From: Haloplanus salinarum
GTDB taxonomy: Archaea; Halobacteriota; Halobacteria; Halobacteriales; Haloferacaceae
Assembly: GCF_024498175.1 (NCBI RefSeq)
Contig: NZ_CP101823.1
Span: 1,860,001-1,924,000, forward strand
Length of the DNA stretch: 64,000 nt
Reading direction: 5' to 3'
Program-made: the position numbers and the translations under genes
Notes under the pieces: generated by a model
What the model was told of the DNA's origin: nothing
What the model saw: only the letters and a program-made list of their open reading frames with translations
Databases searched by the model: none
Shown here: piece by piece, positions 17,040-25,103 of the stretch
Numbering within the stretch: the stretch's first letter is position 1
Layout: each line of letters begins with the position of its first letter

Positions 17040-17633
17040 ATGAGTGAATCGAGGGGGACGGCGCCGCCGAAGCGGGACGACAGCGAAGTACAGGGATCGA
17101 CGGAGCCGACCGAACAGGAGGTGTTCGACATTCTGTCGAACCGCCGGCGGCGATACGCGCTGTACGCACTCCTGCGCGACGAGACGACGACCATCGGCTC
17201 CCTGGCGGATCAGATCGCCGCCTGGGAGAACGACTGTGCAGTCGCCGACGTGACCCCCGCGGAGCGAAAGCGCGTCTACACCGCCCTCCAGCAGTCCCAC
17301 CTCCCGAAGCTGGAGCGGACGGGGCTGATCAGTTTCGATCCCGACAGCGGCCGCGTCAACCCCACCGACGCCGCCGCGGAACTGGACTTCTACCTCGAAG
17401 TCGTCGGCGAGGAACAGCTCTCCTGGGACCAGTACTACCTCGGGCTCGCCGCCGTCTCGGCGGCCGTCGTCGCCGCCGTCTGGCTCGATCTCCCGCCGTT
17501 CGGCGCCGTCTCGCCGCTGGTCTGGCTGACGGCTGTCGTCGGCCTGTTCGGCGCCTCCGCCGCCGTCCACAACTACCGTTCGACCGGCCTGAGCGACGCC
17601 GCCGAACCCCCCGAAGTGCGGCGTCAGGACTGA
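17040..17633 (+). CDS. winged-helix protein with two membrane helices (DUF7344 type)
   Basis: 197 residues. An N-terminal winged-helix region (about 20-105) starts with EQEVFDILSNRRRRYAL, the usual opening of haloarchaeal DUF7344 proteins. Two hydrophobic segments, about 142-160 and 163-180, follow and would tether it to the membrane. This suggests a membrane-bound regulator that senses something at the cell surface (inference). An A/T stretch (GTTTAATACCCC) near 17000 is positioned as a promoter. Confidence 0.82.
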   Translation: MSESRGTAPPKRDDSEVQGSTEPTEQEVFDILSNRRRRYALYALLRDETTTIGSLADQIAAWENDCAVADVTPAERKRVYTALQQSHLPKLERTGLISFDPDSGRVNPTDAAAELDFYLEVVGEEQLSWDQYYLGLAAVSAAVVAAVWLDLPPFGAVSPLVWLTAVVGLFGASAAVHNYRSTGLSDAAEPPEVRRQD

Positions 17634-17740
17634 CGCCCGGCGACGAGGCTCCCGGCGAGCAGAAGTGCCGCCGGCGTCGCGTACCACGGCACGGCGACCA
17701 GCGGGCCCGCCGTCCCGATGCCGACGTCGAGCGGCGACAC
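17624..17740 (-). CDS. possible 38-residue hydrophobic peptide
   Basis: From a GTG, a 38-residue reading with two hydrophobic runs (about 12-20 and 24-34) separated by PWYATP, ending with stop inside the 3' end of the convergent wHTH gene. A CTTTT run lies about 27 bases before the GTG. Small membrane peptides beside membrane wHTH genes are plausible in haloarchaea, but there is no motif or conservation evidence here. Confidence 0.3.
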   Translation of the reverse strand: MSPLDVGIGTAGPLVAVPWYATPAALLLAGSLVAGRQS

Positions 17741-17801
17741 CAGAGCGCTACGGGGTCGACGCGGAAAAGCGTACCACGGGCGCGTGGGACACACACAACG
17801 G

Positions 17802-18407
17802 CTACGAGCGGCGCGCGTCGCGGAGGTCGTCGGCCGCGAGGCGGACGGTGTAGCCGGCGACTGCCAGGGCCTCCTCCCAGTCCTCCCCGGTCGCGCGCGT
17901 GTCGAGGGTGTCGAGGCCGTCCTCGAGGCACTCGGCCGTTTCGGCGCGCAGCTCCCGGAACAGGCGTTCTGCCTCGGCGTCGCGTCCCTCGAAGAAGTCG
18001 ATCAGGCGGCCGTGCGTCCGGAGGCTGACGAGCGTCCGGCCGACCATTCCGCCGGCGACGCGGTGGATCGGCTCCTCGCGGCCGCGGAGGTAGGCGTGCA
18101 TCGGGCCCGCGCCGTCGGCCCCGTCCCCGTCGTCGAGGTCGGCGACCGCACGGACCCGACGGAGGTGGTCGGCCTCCTGGGCGACGACGGCGGCGTAGGT
18201 CTCGCGGAGCGTCTCGTCGGCGGCTTTCTCGACCCACTCCCGGAACGTCTCGCGGGCGGCGTCCTCGCTGTCGGCGGCGGCACACAACAGCGCCGCAGGG
18301 TCGGGCTCGCCGTCCGAGAGCGCGACGAGCAGGTCGCGGGAGCCGAGCAGATCGAGCGCCGCGGCGTACTCGGCCTCGATTTCGGCACGGAGGTCGGCGG
18401 CGTTCAT
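17802..18407 (-). CDS. all-helical protein, ferritin/rubrerythrin-like (tentative)
   Basis: 201 residues, predicted helical throughout. Two E-x-x-H motifs (EADH near 99-102, EPIH near 131-134) plus spaced Glu residues (for example ETAECLEDGL) recall ferritin-like diiron proteins; the spacing has not been tested against a profile. It follows the 2Fe-2S ferredoxin gene by three bases, so the two are co-transcribed and a redox role would make sense. Other possibilities are a plain helical bundle without metal. Confidence 0.55.
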   Translation of the reverse strand: MNAADLRAEIEAEYAAALDLLGSRDLLVALSDGEPDPAALLCAAADSEDAARETFREWVEKAADETLRETYAAVVAQEADHLRRVRAVADLDDGDGADGAGPMHAYLRGREEPIHRVAGGMVGRTLVSLRTHGRLIDFFEGRDAEAERLFRELRAETAECLEDGLDTLDTRATGEDWEEALAVAGYTVRLAADDLRDARRS

Positions 18408-18410
18408 CGA

Positions 18411-18731
18411 TCAGTCGTCGGCGGCGGCCGCGCCGGTCGCCGTGTCCTCGATGCTCGGGGGATACTTTCCCCGGTCGAGCACCAGGTCGCTCTGCGGGCG
18501 GGCCATACAGGTCAGCGCGTACGACTCCGCCTCCGCCTCGGTGAGCGCGCGGGCGGCCGGCTGGGTCACCTCACCCTCGACGATTTCGGCGGAGCAGGCC
18601 ATACACATGCCGACGCGACAGGAGTACTCCTGGGCGATGCCGGCGTCGAGGCACGCCTGCAGGATGGTCCGCTTATCGGACATCTGAATCGTCTCGCCGG
18701 TGCCGACGAACTCGACGGTGTATTCGGCCAT
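18411..18731 (-). CDS. 2Fe-2S ferredoxin
   Basis: 106 residues from the chosen ATG. The plant-type cluster motif is present: three Cys in YSCRVGMCMACSAEI (C-x4-C-x2-C) and the fourth in ALTCMARP. It carries electrons between soluble redox enzymes. It is the first gene of a two-gene unit with the helical protein. On the minus strand CTATAAAG at about 18761-18770 is the likely TATA box; the TnpB element begins only a few bases upstream of it, so the insertion just spares this promoter. Confidence 0.95.
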   Translation of the reverse strand: MAEYTVEFVGTGETIQMSDKRTILQACLDAGIAQEYSCRVGMCMACSAEIVEGEVTQPAARALTEAEAESYALTCMARPQSDLVLDRGKYPPSIEDTATGAAAADD

Positions 18732-18786
18732 GCGTCGGTCTACACCGGACCCATGCAAAACTCTTTATAGAAATTCGAGGAGAATA

Positions 18787-18806
18787 CCCGCGCCTTTAGG
18801 CGCGGG
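18787..18806. repeat. left-end hairpin of the TnpB element
   Basis: Perfect 8-bp inverted repeat CCCGCGCC / GGCGCGGG with loop TTTA. Subterminal hairpins are recognised by the IS200/IS605 transposase; the same TTTA/TTCA loop style is seen at the right end. Confidence 0.7.
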
Positions 18807-18922
18807 GTGAATCCGACAACTCTTCCACAACCCACCGTCGATGACAGGGCCGGATATTCAACCATTCTCAAACCGAACCTTTACAAGAGAATCGAGTATA
18901 AGTGGTTATACAGACGTTCAGA

Positions 18923-20242
18923 ATGCTAGAAGTCCACCGCACCTACCGAGCGAAAATCCTCAACCACGGTCAGGTAGAGGAACCGCTCGACCGGCACGGG
19001 TGGTCGGCCAGCAAACTCTGGAACGTTGCAAACTACCACTCCCGCAAAGTGTGGGAGAAAACGGGCGAAATTCCCGACCACGGCGACCTCAAAAGCGAGT
19101 TGAAAGGTCACTCAAAATACAAGGGATTGCACTCGCAATCCAGTCAGCGCGTTCTGGAGGAACTCGCTGAAGCCTTCAACTCGTGGTATGGCAAGAGGAA
19201 GTCCGACAGTCGAGCGAATCCGCCCGACTACCGGAAGAAAACCTACTACGACTCAGAAGGCCATCGCGTCCACGAAGAACACCCTCGGTCAACGGTGACG
19301 TGGAAGCAAAACGGCATCAAACACGACTCGAAAAACAATCGTGTTCGTCTGTCCAAAGGCGCGAATCACAAGGAACACCCCAAGGCGTGGGAATACATCC
19401 TTGTCGAATACGAGACACGCCCCGGTGTCACCGTCGAAAACCTACAACAAGTCCGTGCCGTCTACGACAAGGCGAAAGGACGCTGGGAACTGCACTTCGT
19501 CTGCAAAGACGAAATCGAGACGCCCAACGCACCCGGCAACGAAACAGCGGGTGTTGACCTCGGCATCTGTAACTTCGCGGCGGTCGCGTACAGTACGGAG
19601 GAAGCCGACCTGTACCCCGGCAATCGCCTGAAACAGGACGGGTACTACTTCCCAAAGGAAATCGCCAAGTGCGACGATTCGGGGGGCGAACGGGCCACTC
19701 GTCTCCACGCGAAGTGGGCGGAGCGCCGAAGCCACTTCTTCCACTCCTTAGCGAAGCACATCGTAGAACGGTGTGTCGAGCAGGAAGTTGGCCGCATCAA
19801 CGTTGGGAAACTCGCTGGTGTTCGTGAGGATGAGAACGGCGAGTCGAAGAACTGGGGTCGGCACGGCAACCTCGACCTACACGGGTGGGCGTTCGACCGG
19901 TTCTCGAACATCCTCGAATACAAGACGAAAGTCGAGGGAATCGAAGTCGTAGAGGTCTCAGAGCGCGACACGAGCAAGACGTGTTGCGTCTGCGGGAGAG
20001 AAGACGATAGCCAGCGTATCGAACGCGGCCTGTACGTGTGTGAAGAGTGTGATGCGGCGTTCAACGCCGACGTGAACGGGGCGGAGAACATCCGTCTCGA
20101 CATCAATCAAAGTAACTCCGAGTCCGCACCCGTTTTGTGTGGGGATAGGAGTACCGGCTGGTTGGCACAGCCCGGAGTCTACCTTCATGACTTGTCCAGC
20201 GGATTTCAACCGCAGGAACAAGTGGTAGACTGCAAACCGTAA
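18923..20242 (+). CDS. tnpB: TnpB, RNA-guided nuclease family, with altered RuvC-II motif
   Basis: 439 residues from the ATG; a GTG 21 bases upstream is possible. The N-terminal RNA-binding region is followed by a split RuvC domain: RuvC-I Asp in AGVDLGICN (D212), a zinc finger with CCVC and CEEC, and RuvC-III Asp in NADVNGAEN (D383). At the RuvC-II position, where TnpB has VEDL and haloarchaeal relatives as I recall them VGDL, this protein reads INVGKLAGV (294-297), with neither acidic residue. The rest is intact and full length, including a tail of about 45 residues beyond the usual end. It may be nuclease-dead or use a nearby acidic residue (RED follows). Confidence 0.93.
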   Translation: MLEVHRTYRAKILNHGQVEEPLDRHGWSASKLWNVANYHSRKVWEKTGEIPDHGDLKSELKGHSKYKGLHSQSSQRVLEELAEAFNSWYGKRKSDSRANPPDYRKKTYYDSEGHRVHEEHPRSTVTWKQNGIKHDSKNNRVRLSKGANHKEHPKAWEYILVEYETRPGVTVENLQQVRAVYDKAKGRWELHFVCKDEIETPNAPGNETAGVDLGICNFAAVAYSTEEADLYPGNRLKQDGYYFPKEIAKCDDSGGERATRLHAKWAERRSHFFHSLAKHIVERCVEQEVGRINVGKLAGVREDENGESKNWGRHGNLDLHGWAFDRFSNILEYKTKVEGIEVVEVSERDTSKTCCVCGREDDSQRIERGLYVCEECDAAFNADVNGAENIRLDINQSNSESAPVLCGDRSTGWLAQPGVYLHDLSSGFQPQEQVVDCKP

Positions 20243-20302
20243 TATCCCAATCCAGCGGCACGGTGCCGTGGGATTCCTCCGCCTTCAGGCGGAGGAGGAT
20301 GT
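20150..20302 (+). ncRNA. candidate omega-RNA (reRNA) of tnpB
   Basis: In TnpB elements the guide RNA scaffold is encoded at the 3' end of tnpB and ends at the element boundary, with the guide read from flanking DNA. Here the tnpB tail is followed by a GC-rich palindrome (CGGCACGGTGCCG near 20256-20268) and a 9-bp stem TCCTCCGCC / GGCGGAGGA with loop TTCA (20275-20296). Start is a guess; the guide would be read from about 20303 onward. Confidence 0.4.
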
Positions 20303-20617
20303 CAACCAGTCGGACGGCGCGGGGGACGGCGGCGCCGGGCCCACGAGTTCGACACGCGCCGTTCGTCCGTGAGTGGCACTCACAAAGCCGGTAGCCGCCG
20401 TGTACGACTCACGTCTGACACAAGATATATGTCTGTTCGGTGCGCTCGTCTCTAACGAGACGCAGGGGTTCGGGGGCAGTTGGTAGGGGTACTTTCGGTC
20501 CCCGGAAGCCTGCGGGTGGTCTTTTATTGGATCGACCGACCAGTCAACCGACCATTATGTCGACACGGACGGATAGCCGGGCGACTTCCGCCGAGAAGTA
20601 GTCGGCCGACGGGTCCG
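20303..20617. other. intergenic stretch right of the TnpB element
   Basis: About 315 bases with no supported gene. It holds a small A/T patch (AAGATATATGTCTGTTC near 20424-20440), a palindromic GTCTCTAACGAGAC (20450-20463), and a CTTTTATT box at 20521 that precedes a 14-codon reading. No tRNA or riboswitch fold was recognised. Confidence 0.6.
20557..20601 (+). CDS. possible 14-residue leaderless ORF
   Basis: MSTRTDSRATSAEK, preceded at 29-36 bases by CTTTTATT. The promoter-like spacing is the only support; it ends just before the stop of the convergent lysW gene. It may be noise or part of a transcript with another purpose. Confidence 0.2.
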   Translation: MSTRTDSRATSAEK

Positions 20618-20782
20618 TTACTCGCCCCAGTCCTCTTCGAGTTCCGGGGCGGCGTCCAGTTCGACGGGGTCGAGACCGACGACTTCGAGTTCGGCGCCGC
20701 AGGTCCCACAGTCGACGATCTCTCCGACTTCCAGATCCTCGTGCAGGGTCACGTCGGCCCCGCATTCGACGCACTCGGGCAT
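20618..20782 (-). CDS. lysW: LysW-type amino-group carrier protein
   Basis: 54 residues, too short for many gene finders. Zinc ribbon with Cys 4, 7, 25 and 28 (CVEC, CGTC), acidic body, and the diagnostic C-terminus EDWGE, whose terminal Glu carries the substrate on its side chain in LysW/ArgW pathways. LysW binds alpha-aminoadipate or glutamate for lysine or arginine synthesis. No lysX, argC, argB or argE homologue is adjacent, so it is an orphan here. It lies 53 bases downstream of the DUF4242 gene on the same strand and is probably co-transcribed with it. Confidence 0.9.
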   Translation of the reverse strand: MPECVECGADVTLHEDLEVGEIVDCGTCGAELEVVGLDPVELDAAPELEEDWGE

Positions 20783-20835
20783 AGTTCGGCCGAGGATTGG
20801 TCGTGGGGGGACTTGAAGGATGCCTTTCGCGGCCG

Positions 20836-21123
20836 CTACTCCTCGCCAGCGAGGGGTTCGCCCTGTCGGTCGATCCGGGTCGCCGGCAGTCCCGCCCGGT
20901 CGGCGTGTTCCCGGACCGCGTCCTCGCTTTCGGCCTGGTAGTGACAGAACGTTCCCGTCACCGCGCCGTCGTCGTTCGTCAGCACCTCGGAGTCGACCCA
21001 CTTGATGTCCACGCCCTCGGAACGAAGTTCCTCCAGCACCTCGCCCGACTTCTCGGCGGCGCCGTGGAGGTCGTCGCGGCTGATCGGTTCGTCCAGTTCG
21101 CGGAGGATCAGATAGTCGTTCAC
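20836..21123 (-). CDS. DUF4242-like small protein
   Basis: 95 residues from a GTG, chosen because a TATA-like box lies about 25-33 bases before it and because no earlier start makes sense. It is a small alpha-beta protein of the ferredoxin-like fold type (YLILRELDEPIS, then GVDIKWVDSEVL, then GTFCHYQAES and EDAVREHADRAGLP), matching the DUF4242 pattern of length and motifs. Members are uncharacterised; one has been linked to metal binding. Probably co-transcribed with lysW. Confidence 0.75.
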   Translation of the reverse strand: MNDYLILRELDEPISRDDLHGAAEKSGEVLEELRSEGVDIKWVDSEVLTNDDGAVTGTFCHYQAESEDAVREHADRAGLPATRIDRQGEPLAGEE

Positions 21124-21145
21124 GTTCGATGGGGGATGTCCGGGA

Positions 21146-21157
21146 CAATATAAAACT
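21146..21157 (-). promoter_or_regulatory. TATA box of the DUF4242-lysW unit
   Basis: Read on the minus strand as TTTTATATTG, centred about 28 bases before the GTG at 21123, in GC-rich surroundings. It supports the GTG start and a leaderless transcript. Confidence 0.6.
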
Positions 21158-21211
21158 ACCCCCGGACGAAGGCCACAGCTTGAAGCGGTGGCACCCGTTT
21201 GTCGTACAACG

Positions 21212-21847
21212 ATGTCGTATTCCACTGCCGGCGTGTTGCCGGTCGAGGAGCTGGCCCCGGGGACGTCCCTGCTGGTCTCGGGGCCGCCGCTGACGCGCAA
21301 GCGGGAACTCATGATCCGCCTGCTCGGCGGCGAGCCGGACGAGGACGTGGCGATGGTGACGACGAAGATGGGCGCCGGCAACCTCCTCGAACTGTTCCAC
21401 GAGTGGAACGGCCGGCGGCCGTCCGGCCGGCTCCACGTCGTCGACTGCGTGACCAGGGAGCGGGGCCTCGGCACCGTTCGCGAGACGGACACCACGTCCT
21501 ACGTCTCGTCGCCGCGCGACATGACCGGGCTGAGCATCGAACTCTCCGGACTGTTCAAGCGGATCCACGCCACCGACCGACCGATACGGTTCGGTCTCCA
21601 CTCGCTGTCGACGTTCCTGATGTACCACGACCTCCAGCGCGTCTACCGGATGCTCCACGTCCTGTCCGGACAGATCGAGAGCATCGGCGGGATCGGCGTG
21701 TTCGTCGTCGACTCCCCGACCGAGCGGGAGCGCGACATCCTCAGTCAACTGATCGACGGCATCGTCGAGACGCGGGAGAGCGAGGGCGGCTGTGAACTCC
21801 GCTTGCGGGGACTGGGCGGCCGCGGGGCCGGCTGGCGGACCTACTGA
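21212..21847 (+). CDS. RecA/RAD55-superfamily-like protein with modified P-loop
   Basis: 211 residues from the ATG (a GTG 24 bases upstream is possible). The start GVLPVEELAPGTSLLVSGPPLTRKRELMI reads like the beginning of KaiC/RAD55-type ATPases, but the P-loop is GPPLTRKR instead of G-x4-GK-[ST], so ATP binding is doubtful. Later strands (GRLHVVDCV, RFGLHSLSTFL, GIGVFVVDSPT) match the RecA core order. Such proteins are common in haloarchaea as regulators of unknown function. Its end overlaps the convergent next gene by seven bases. Confidence 0.75.
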   Translation: MSYSTAGVLPVEELAPGTSLLVSGPPLTRKRELMIRLLGGEPDEDVAMVTTKMGAGNLLELFHEWNGRRPSGRLHVVDCVTRERGLGTVRETDTTSYVSSPRDMTGLSIELSGLFKRIHATDRPIRFGLHSLSTFLMYHDLQRVYRMLHVLSGQIESIGGIGVFVVDSPTERERDILSQLIDGIVETRESEGGCELRLRGLGGRGAGWRTY

Positions 21848-22230
21848 TCGGTCTCGCCCGCCGACAGCGCGTCGATGCCCACGTCGGCGAGGGTGTCGAG
21901 CGAGGGCGCCGCATCGCGGTCGAACGTCACGGCGACGCCGGCGAACTCCTCGCGCGGAAAATGCACCATGATCGCGTTGTCGAACCGGCGGATGACCACG
22001 TTCATCTCGCCGTAGAGGCGGAACTGATCCTGGTTGGGCTGGTCGCCGAGCCCCTCGATGACCAACTGTTTGACCTTCGCGTCGAACTCCTCGGGGGAGT
22101 ACGTCTCCACCACGTCGTCGCGGGCGAAGACGACCTCGTGTTCGTCGCCTTCGTACCAGAGGGCGACCCGGAGACAGTCCGGAGCGATCCCCTGATAGCG
22201 CTCGACGAGCGCGTCGACGGCGTCTTCCAT
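21841..22230 (-). CDS. conserved haloarchaeal protein of unknown function
   Basis: 129 residues. A short N-terminal helix (DAVDALVERYQ) is followed by a beta-rich part (CLRVALWYEGDEHEVVFARDD) and strands NVVIRRFDN and AIMVHFPREEFAGVAVTFD. No catalytic motif is visible. It converges on the RecA-like gene with a seven-base overlap and diverges from the tfb gene. Confidence 0.75.
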   Translation of the reverse strand: MEDAVDALVERYQGIAPDCLRVALWYEGDEHEVVFARDDVVETYSPEEFDAKVKQLVIEGLGDQPNQDQFRLYGEMNVVIRRFDNAIMVHFPREEFAGVAVTFDRDAAPSLDTLADVGIDALSAGETDQ

Positions 22231-22383
22231 GCCCGAGGCGACGGTGGGTCGGAACTAATACCTTTGTACCGGGCCAGGATCGGCCGCCGGCACCGTCCCG
22301 TCCACGGTTCGACGCCGATATCCGGCGGGAGCGACACACCGGATCCCGCTGCCGTCACCGGATTCCGGGGACCCTGCCAAAGT

Positions 22384-22391
22384 TTTAAATA
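22384..22391 (+). promoter_or_regulatory. TATA box of tfb
   Basis: TTTTAAAT/TTTAAATA centred 27 bases before the ATG at 22415, typical of a strong haloarchaeal leaderless promoter, with a purine-rich BRE position (AAAG) just upstream. Confidence 0.65.
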
Positions 22392-22414
22392 ACAGGTTCG
22401 CCACGACACTTATA

Positions 22415-23368
22415 ATGGAACGTCCGAGCCGCCAACGTCAGCGGAGCCAGGAGACGGAACAGGAAGCGGACGAGTCCGTCGACTGTCCCGAGTGTGGGTC
22501 CGACAACATCGTCACGGACGCCGATCAGGGCGAACTCGTCTGTGAGGACTGTGGGCTCGTCATCGACGACCGGCAGATCGACCGTGGCCCGGAGTGGCGG
22601 GCGTTCAACCACTCGGAGCGACAGAGCAAGTCCCGGGTCGGGGCGCCGATCACCGAGACGATGCACGACCGGGGTCTGACGACGACCATCGACTGGAAGG
22701 ACAAGGACGCCTACGGACGTTCCCTCTCCTCGGAGAAACGATCCCAGATGCACCGGCTGCGGAAGTGGCAGGAGCGCATCCGGACGAAGGACGCGGGCGA
22801 GCGCAATCTGCAGTTCGCGCTGAGCGAGATCGACCGGATGGCCTCGGCGCTGGGCGTTCCCCGCTCGGTACGCGAGGTGGCCTCGGTGATCTATCGACGC
22901 GCGCTCAACGAGGACCTCATCCGCGGGCGTTCGATCGAGGGCGTCGCCACCGCCGCCCTCTATGCCGCCTGTCGACAGGAAGGCATCCCCCGATCGCTCG
23001 ACGAGGTGGCCGAGGTGTCCCGCGTTCCCCAGAAGGAGATCGGGCGGACCTACCGCTACATCTCCCAGGAACTCGGCCTGGAGCTCAAGCCGGTCGATCC
23101 CAAGCAGTTCGTCCCCCGCTTTGCCTCCGCGCTCGAACTCAGCGAGGAGGTCCAGGCCAAGGCGACCGAGATCATCGACGTCTCGGCCGAACAGGGCCTG
23201 CTGTCGGGCAAGTCGCCGACCGGCTTCGCCGCCGCGGCCATCTACGCCGCCTCCCTACTCTGTAACGAGAAGAAGACCCAGCGCGAAGTCGCCGACGTCG
23301 CCCAGGTCACCGAGGTCACCATCCGCAACCGCTACCAGGAACAGATCGAAGCGATGGGCTTCCGCTAG
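22415..23368 (+). CDS. tfb: transcription initiation factor IIB
   Basis: 317 residues, normal length. A zinc ribbon with Cys 24, 27, 43 and 46 (CPEC, CEDC) is followed by the B-finger/linker and two cyclin repeats (about 125-205 and 220-305). It recruits RNA polymerase to TBP-bound promoters. Haloarchaea carry several TFBs, so this may be one specialised copy; the sequence looks intact and general. It ends four bases into the convergent Agl23 gene. Confidence 0.97.
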   Translation: MERPSRQRQRSQETEQEADESVDCPECGSDNIVTDADQGELVCEDCGLVIDDRQIDRGPEWRAFNHSERQSKSRVGAPITETMHDRGLTTTIDWKDKDAYGRSLSSEKRSQMHRLRKWQERIRTKDAGERNLQFALSEIDRMASALGVPRSVREVASVIYRRALNEDLIRGRSIEGVATAALYAACRQEGIPRSLDEVAEVSRVPQKEIGRTYRYISQELGLELKPVDPKQFVPRFASALELSEEVQAKATEIIDVSAEQGLLSGKSPTGFAAAAIYAASLLCNEKKTQREVADVAQVTEVTIRNRYQEQIEAMGFR

Positions 23369-25023
23369 CGGACGAACACCACGACTTCCCGGTTCCAGAG
23401 CGACAGCCGGTAGGTGCGCGCCTCGTATCCGTCGAGCCGCGGCGCGAGCGTCGACCGCTGGCTCGCGTCGGCGACGACCACCGGCGGCGTCTCCGTCGCC
23501 TCCAGACCCCGCAGGTCGCGGACGCCGTCCGTCTCGGCGCCCATCCGTTCGAGATACCACGGCAGGGGGAGGCGGTTGCCCCAGGTGTCGCTCACCGGCG
23601 GGCGCTCGGCCGCGGCGCCGTCGGGGCCGGCGGGGACGAACGTCGATCCGTAGAACAGCACGTCGGTCCCGCGGTTGCCCTCGATGGCGGCCGACACGTC
23701 GGCGACGAAGGGGTCGAGGTCGTCGGCCGGCTGGGCGTGGTGGACGAGGGGGTTCTCGGTCGTCGTCGGGCCGTACGCCGTGCCCGCGACGGCGACGCCG
23801 ACCTGGCCGACGAGCGCGAGGCCGAGGAGGCCGGCGACGGCGACGGCCGTCGCGTCCGACCGATCGAGGGCGCGCGTGCCGTACCGGACGAGCAGGCCGA
23901 CCGCCGCCGCCGCGGGCACCAGCGCCGGCGCGACGGTGTGGACGGTCAGCCACGCCGCGCTCTCCTCGGTGACGACCGGGAAGACGAGCAGCGACGCGCC
24001 CGCCCAGTAGGCGTGGAAGGCGACGATCGGACGCGACGGGCCGCGGCCGTAGCGGTCGGCGAGAAAGCCCACCACGGCGAGCGCGAGGACGACGCCCGAG
24101 GCCGCCAGCAGCGTCTCCGCGTGCGCGCTCAGGTAGGGGAGCAGTTCGTGTTCGCCGCCCTGCCGCCGGCCGACGATGCGCACCCCGTAGAACGTCCGGG
24201 CCGCGCCGAGGACGGCCGCCTCGACGGTCGCCGGCGACGGCCGGATCGACCCGCCCACCCGCGGCGCGTAGAAGAACACGTGGACGACGAGGAAGACGGC
24301 GAGGGCGCCGAGCGCCGAGCGGGTGGAGCCGCGGAGTCGCTCGGCCGCGCGTGTGACGTGGTCGCGGGCGGACGGCCCCTCACCGACGAGGCGCCGCTGG
24401 TCGACGGTGAGCGCCGCCGCGGCCAGCCAGCAGAGCACGTAGCCGACGACGAAGCCCGAGGACGCGACGGCGAGGGCGAGGGCCGCGGCGCCGAGATAGC
24501 GGTAGCGCGGCCCGGCCCCGTCGAGGACGCGGATCGCACACCCGACGACGACGAGCGAGAAGACCGCGAGCGGCACGTCGCCGCGGAGGAACCGCCCGTA
24601 GTAGAGCAGGACCGGACTGGCGGCCAGGAGGGCGGCCAGCGCCACCGTCTCGGCGTCGCCGAGGCGGTACCGTGGCACCGTCCCGTCGTCGGGGCCGCGA
24701 CGGACGAGGAGGGCGGCAAGCGGGGCGAGGCCGCCGACGACGGCGACGGCGGCGCGGGCGGTGGCGTCCGTGGCGCCGACCAGCGCGAAGACCGTCCGGT
24801 CGACGACATAGAGGAGGGGACCGCCCGCGATGGGGCGGTACTCGAACGCGCCGGAGTCGAGAAAGCGGAGGGACCAGTAGCCGACGCGGGCCTCGTCCCA
24901 GTGGAAGGGGCGGGCGCCGAGGCCGACGAAGCGGGCCGCCAGGGCGGCGACGGTGAGGACGACGACGGCGACGGCGACGCGGTCGATCCGGGGAGCGCCG
25001 TCGGACGGCTCGGCCGCTGACAT
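23365..25023 (-). CDS. Agl23-like membrane protein (flippase-activity-associated)
   Basis: 552 residues with about a dozen hydrophobic segments. The N-terminal [18 protein letters not shown] and the [12 protein letters not shown] stretch are characteristic of the TIGR03663/Agl23 group, which resembles GT-C glycosyltransferases of the PMT type; the acidic pair in WDEA sits where GT-C enzymes bind a lipid-phosphate sugar. In haloarchaea the family is associated with dolichol-linked sugar movement in N-glycosylation. It converges with tfb (four-base overlap). Catalytic or flippase role is not settled. Confidence 0.85.
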   Translation of the reverse strand: MSAAEPSDGAPRIDRVAVAVVVLTVAALAARFVGLGARPFHWDEARVGYWSLRFLDSGAFEYRPIAGGPLLYVVDRTVFALVGATDATARAAVAVVGGLAPLAALLVRRGPDDGTVPRYRLGDAETVALAALLAASPVLLYYGRFLRGDVPLAVFSLVVVGCAIRVLDGAGPRYRYLGAAALALAVASSGFVVGYVLCWLAAAALTVDQRRLVGEGPSARDHVTRAAERLRGSTRSALGALAVFLVVHVFFYAPRVGGSIRPSPATVEAAVLGAARTFYGVRIVGRRQGGEHELLPYLSAHAETLLAASGVVLALAVVGFLADRYGRGPSRPIVAFHAYWAGASLLVFPVVTEESAAWLTVHTVAPALVPAAAAVGLLVRYGTRALDRSDATAVAVAGLLGLALVGQVGVAVAGTAYGPTTTENPLVHHAQPADDLDPFVADVSAAIEGNRGTDVLFYGSTFVPAGPDGAAAERPPVSDTWGNRLPLPWYLERMGAETDGVRDLRGLEATETPPVVVADASQRSTLAPRLDGYEARTYRLSLWNREVVVFVR

Positions 25024-25103
25024 ACCGGTCCATCCGCCGGGGTGCCGGTGAACCTTTCGGAAGCCACCGACCGATACAAACCGGTGGCTCCCGGAGGGTC
25101 GGT

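Larger units (their letters stand above)
18771..20302 (+). mobile_element. solo TnpB (IS200/IS605-type, IS1341-like) element
   Basis: A single tnpB gene bounded by a hairpin on each side and without a tnpA transposase. Ends are approximate: left near the hairpin at 18787-18806, right just after the hairpin at 20275-20296. Codon and base use inside (AAA, GAA, CAA, lower GC) differ from the neighbours, a sign of transfer. Without TnpA the element would need a partner in trans to move. Confidence 0.75.

Noticed and set aside
20257-20296. hairpins considered as a rho-independent terminator
   Set aside because: No T tract follows, and they coincide with the right boundary of a TnpB element, where such hairpins are expected.
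20424-20470. A/T patch with GTCTCTAACGAGAC considered as a tRNA or riboswitch
   Set aside because: No T-loop GTTCGA-type element, no cloverleaf and no known riboswitch core could be formed.
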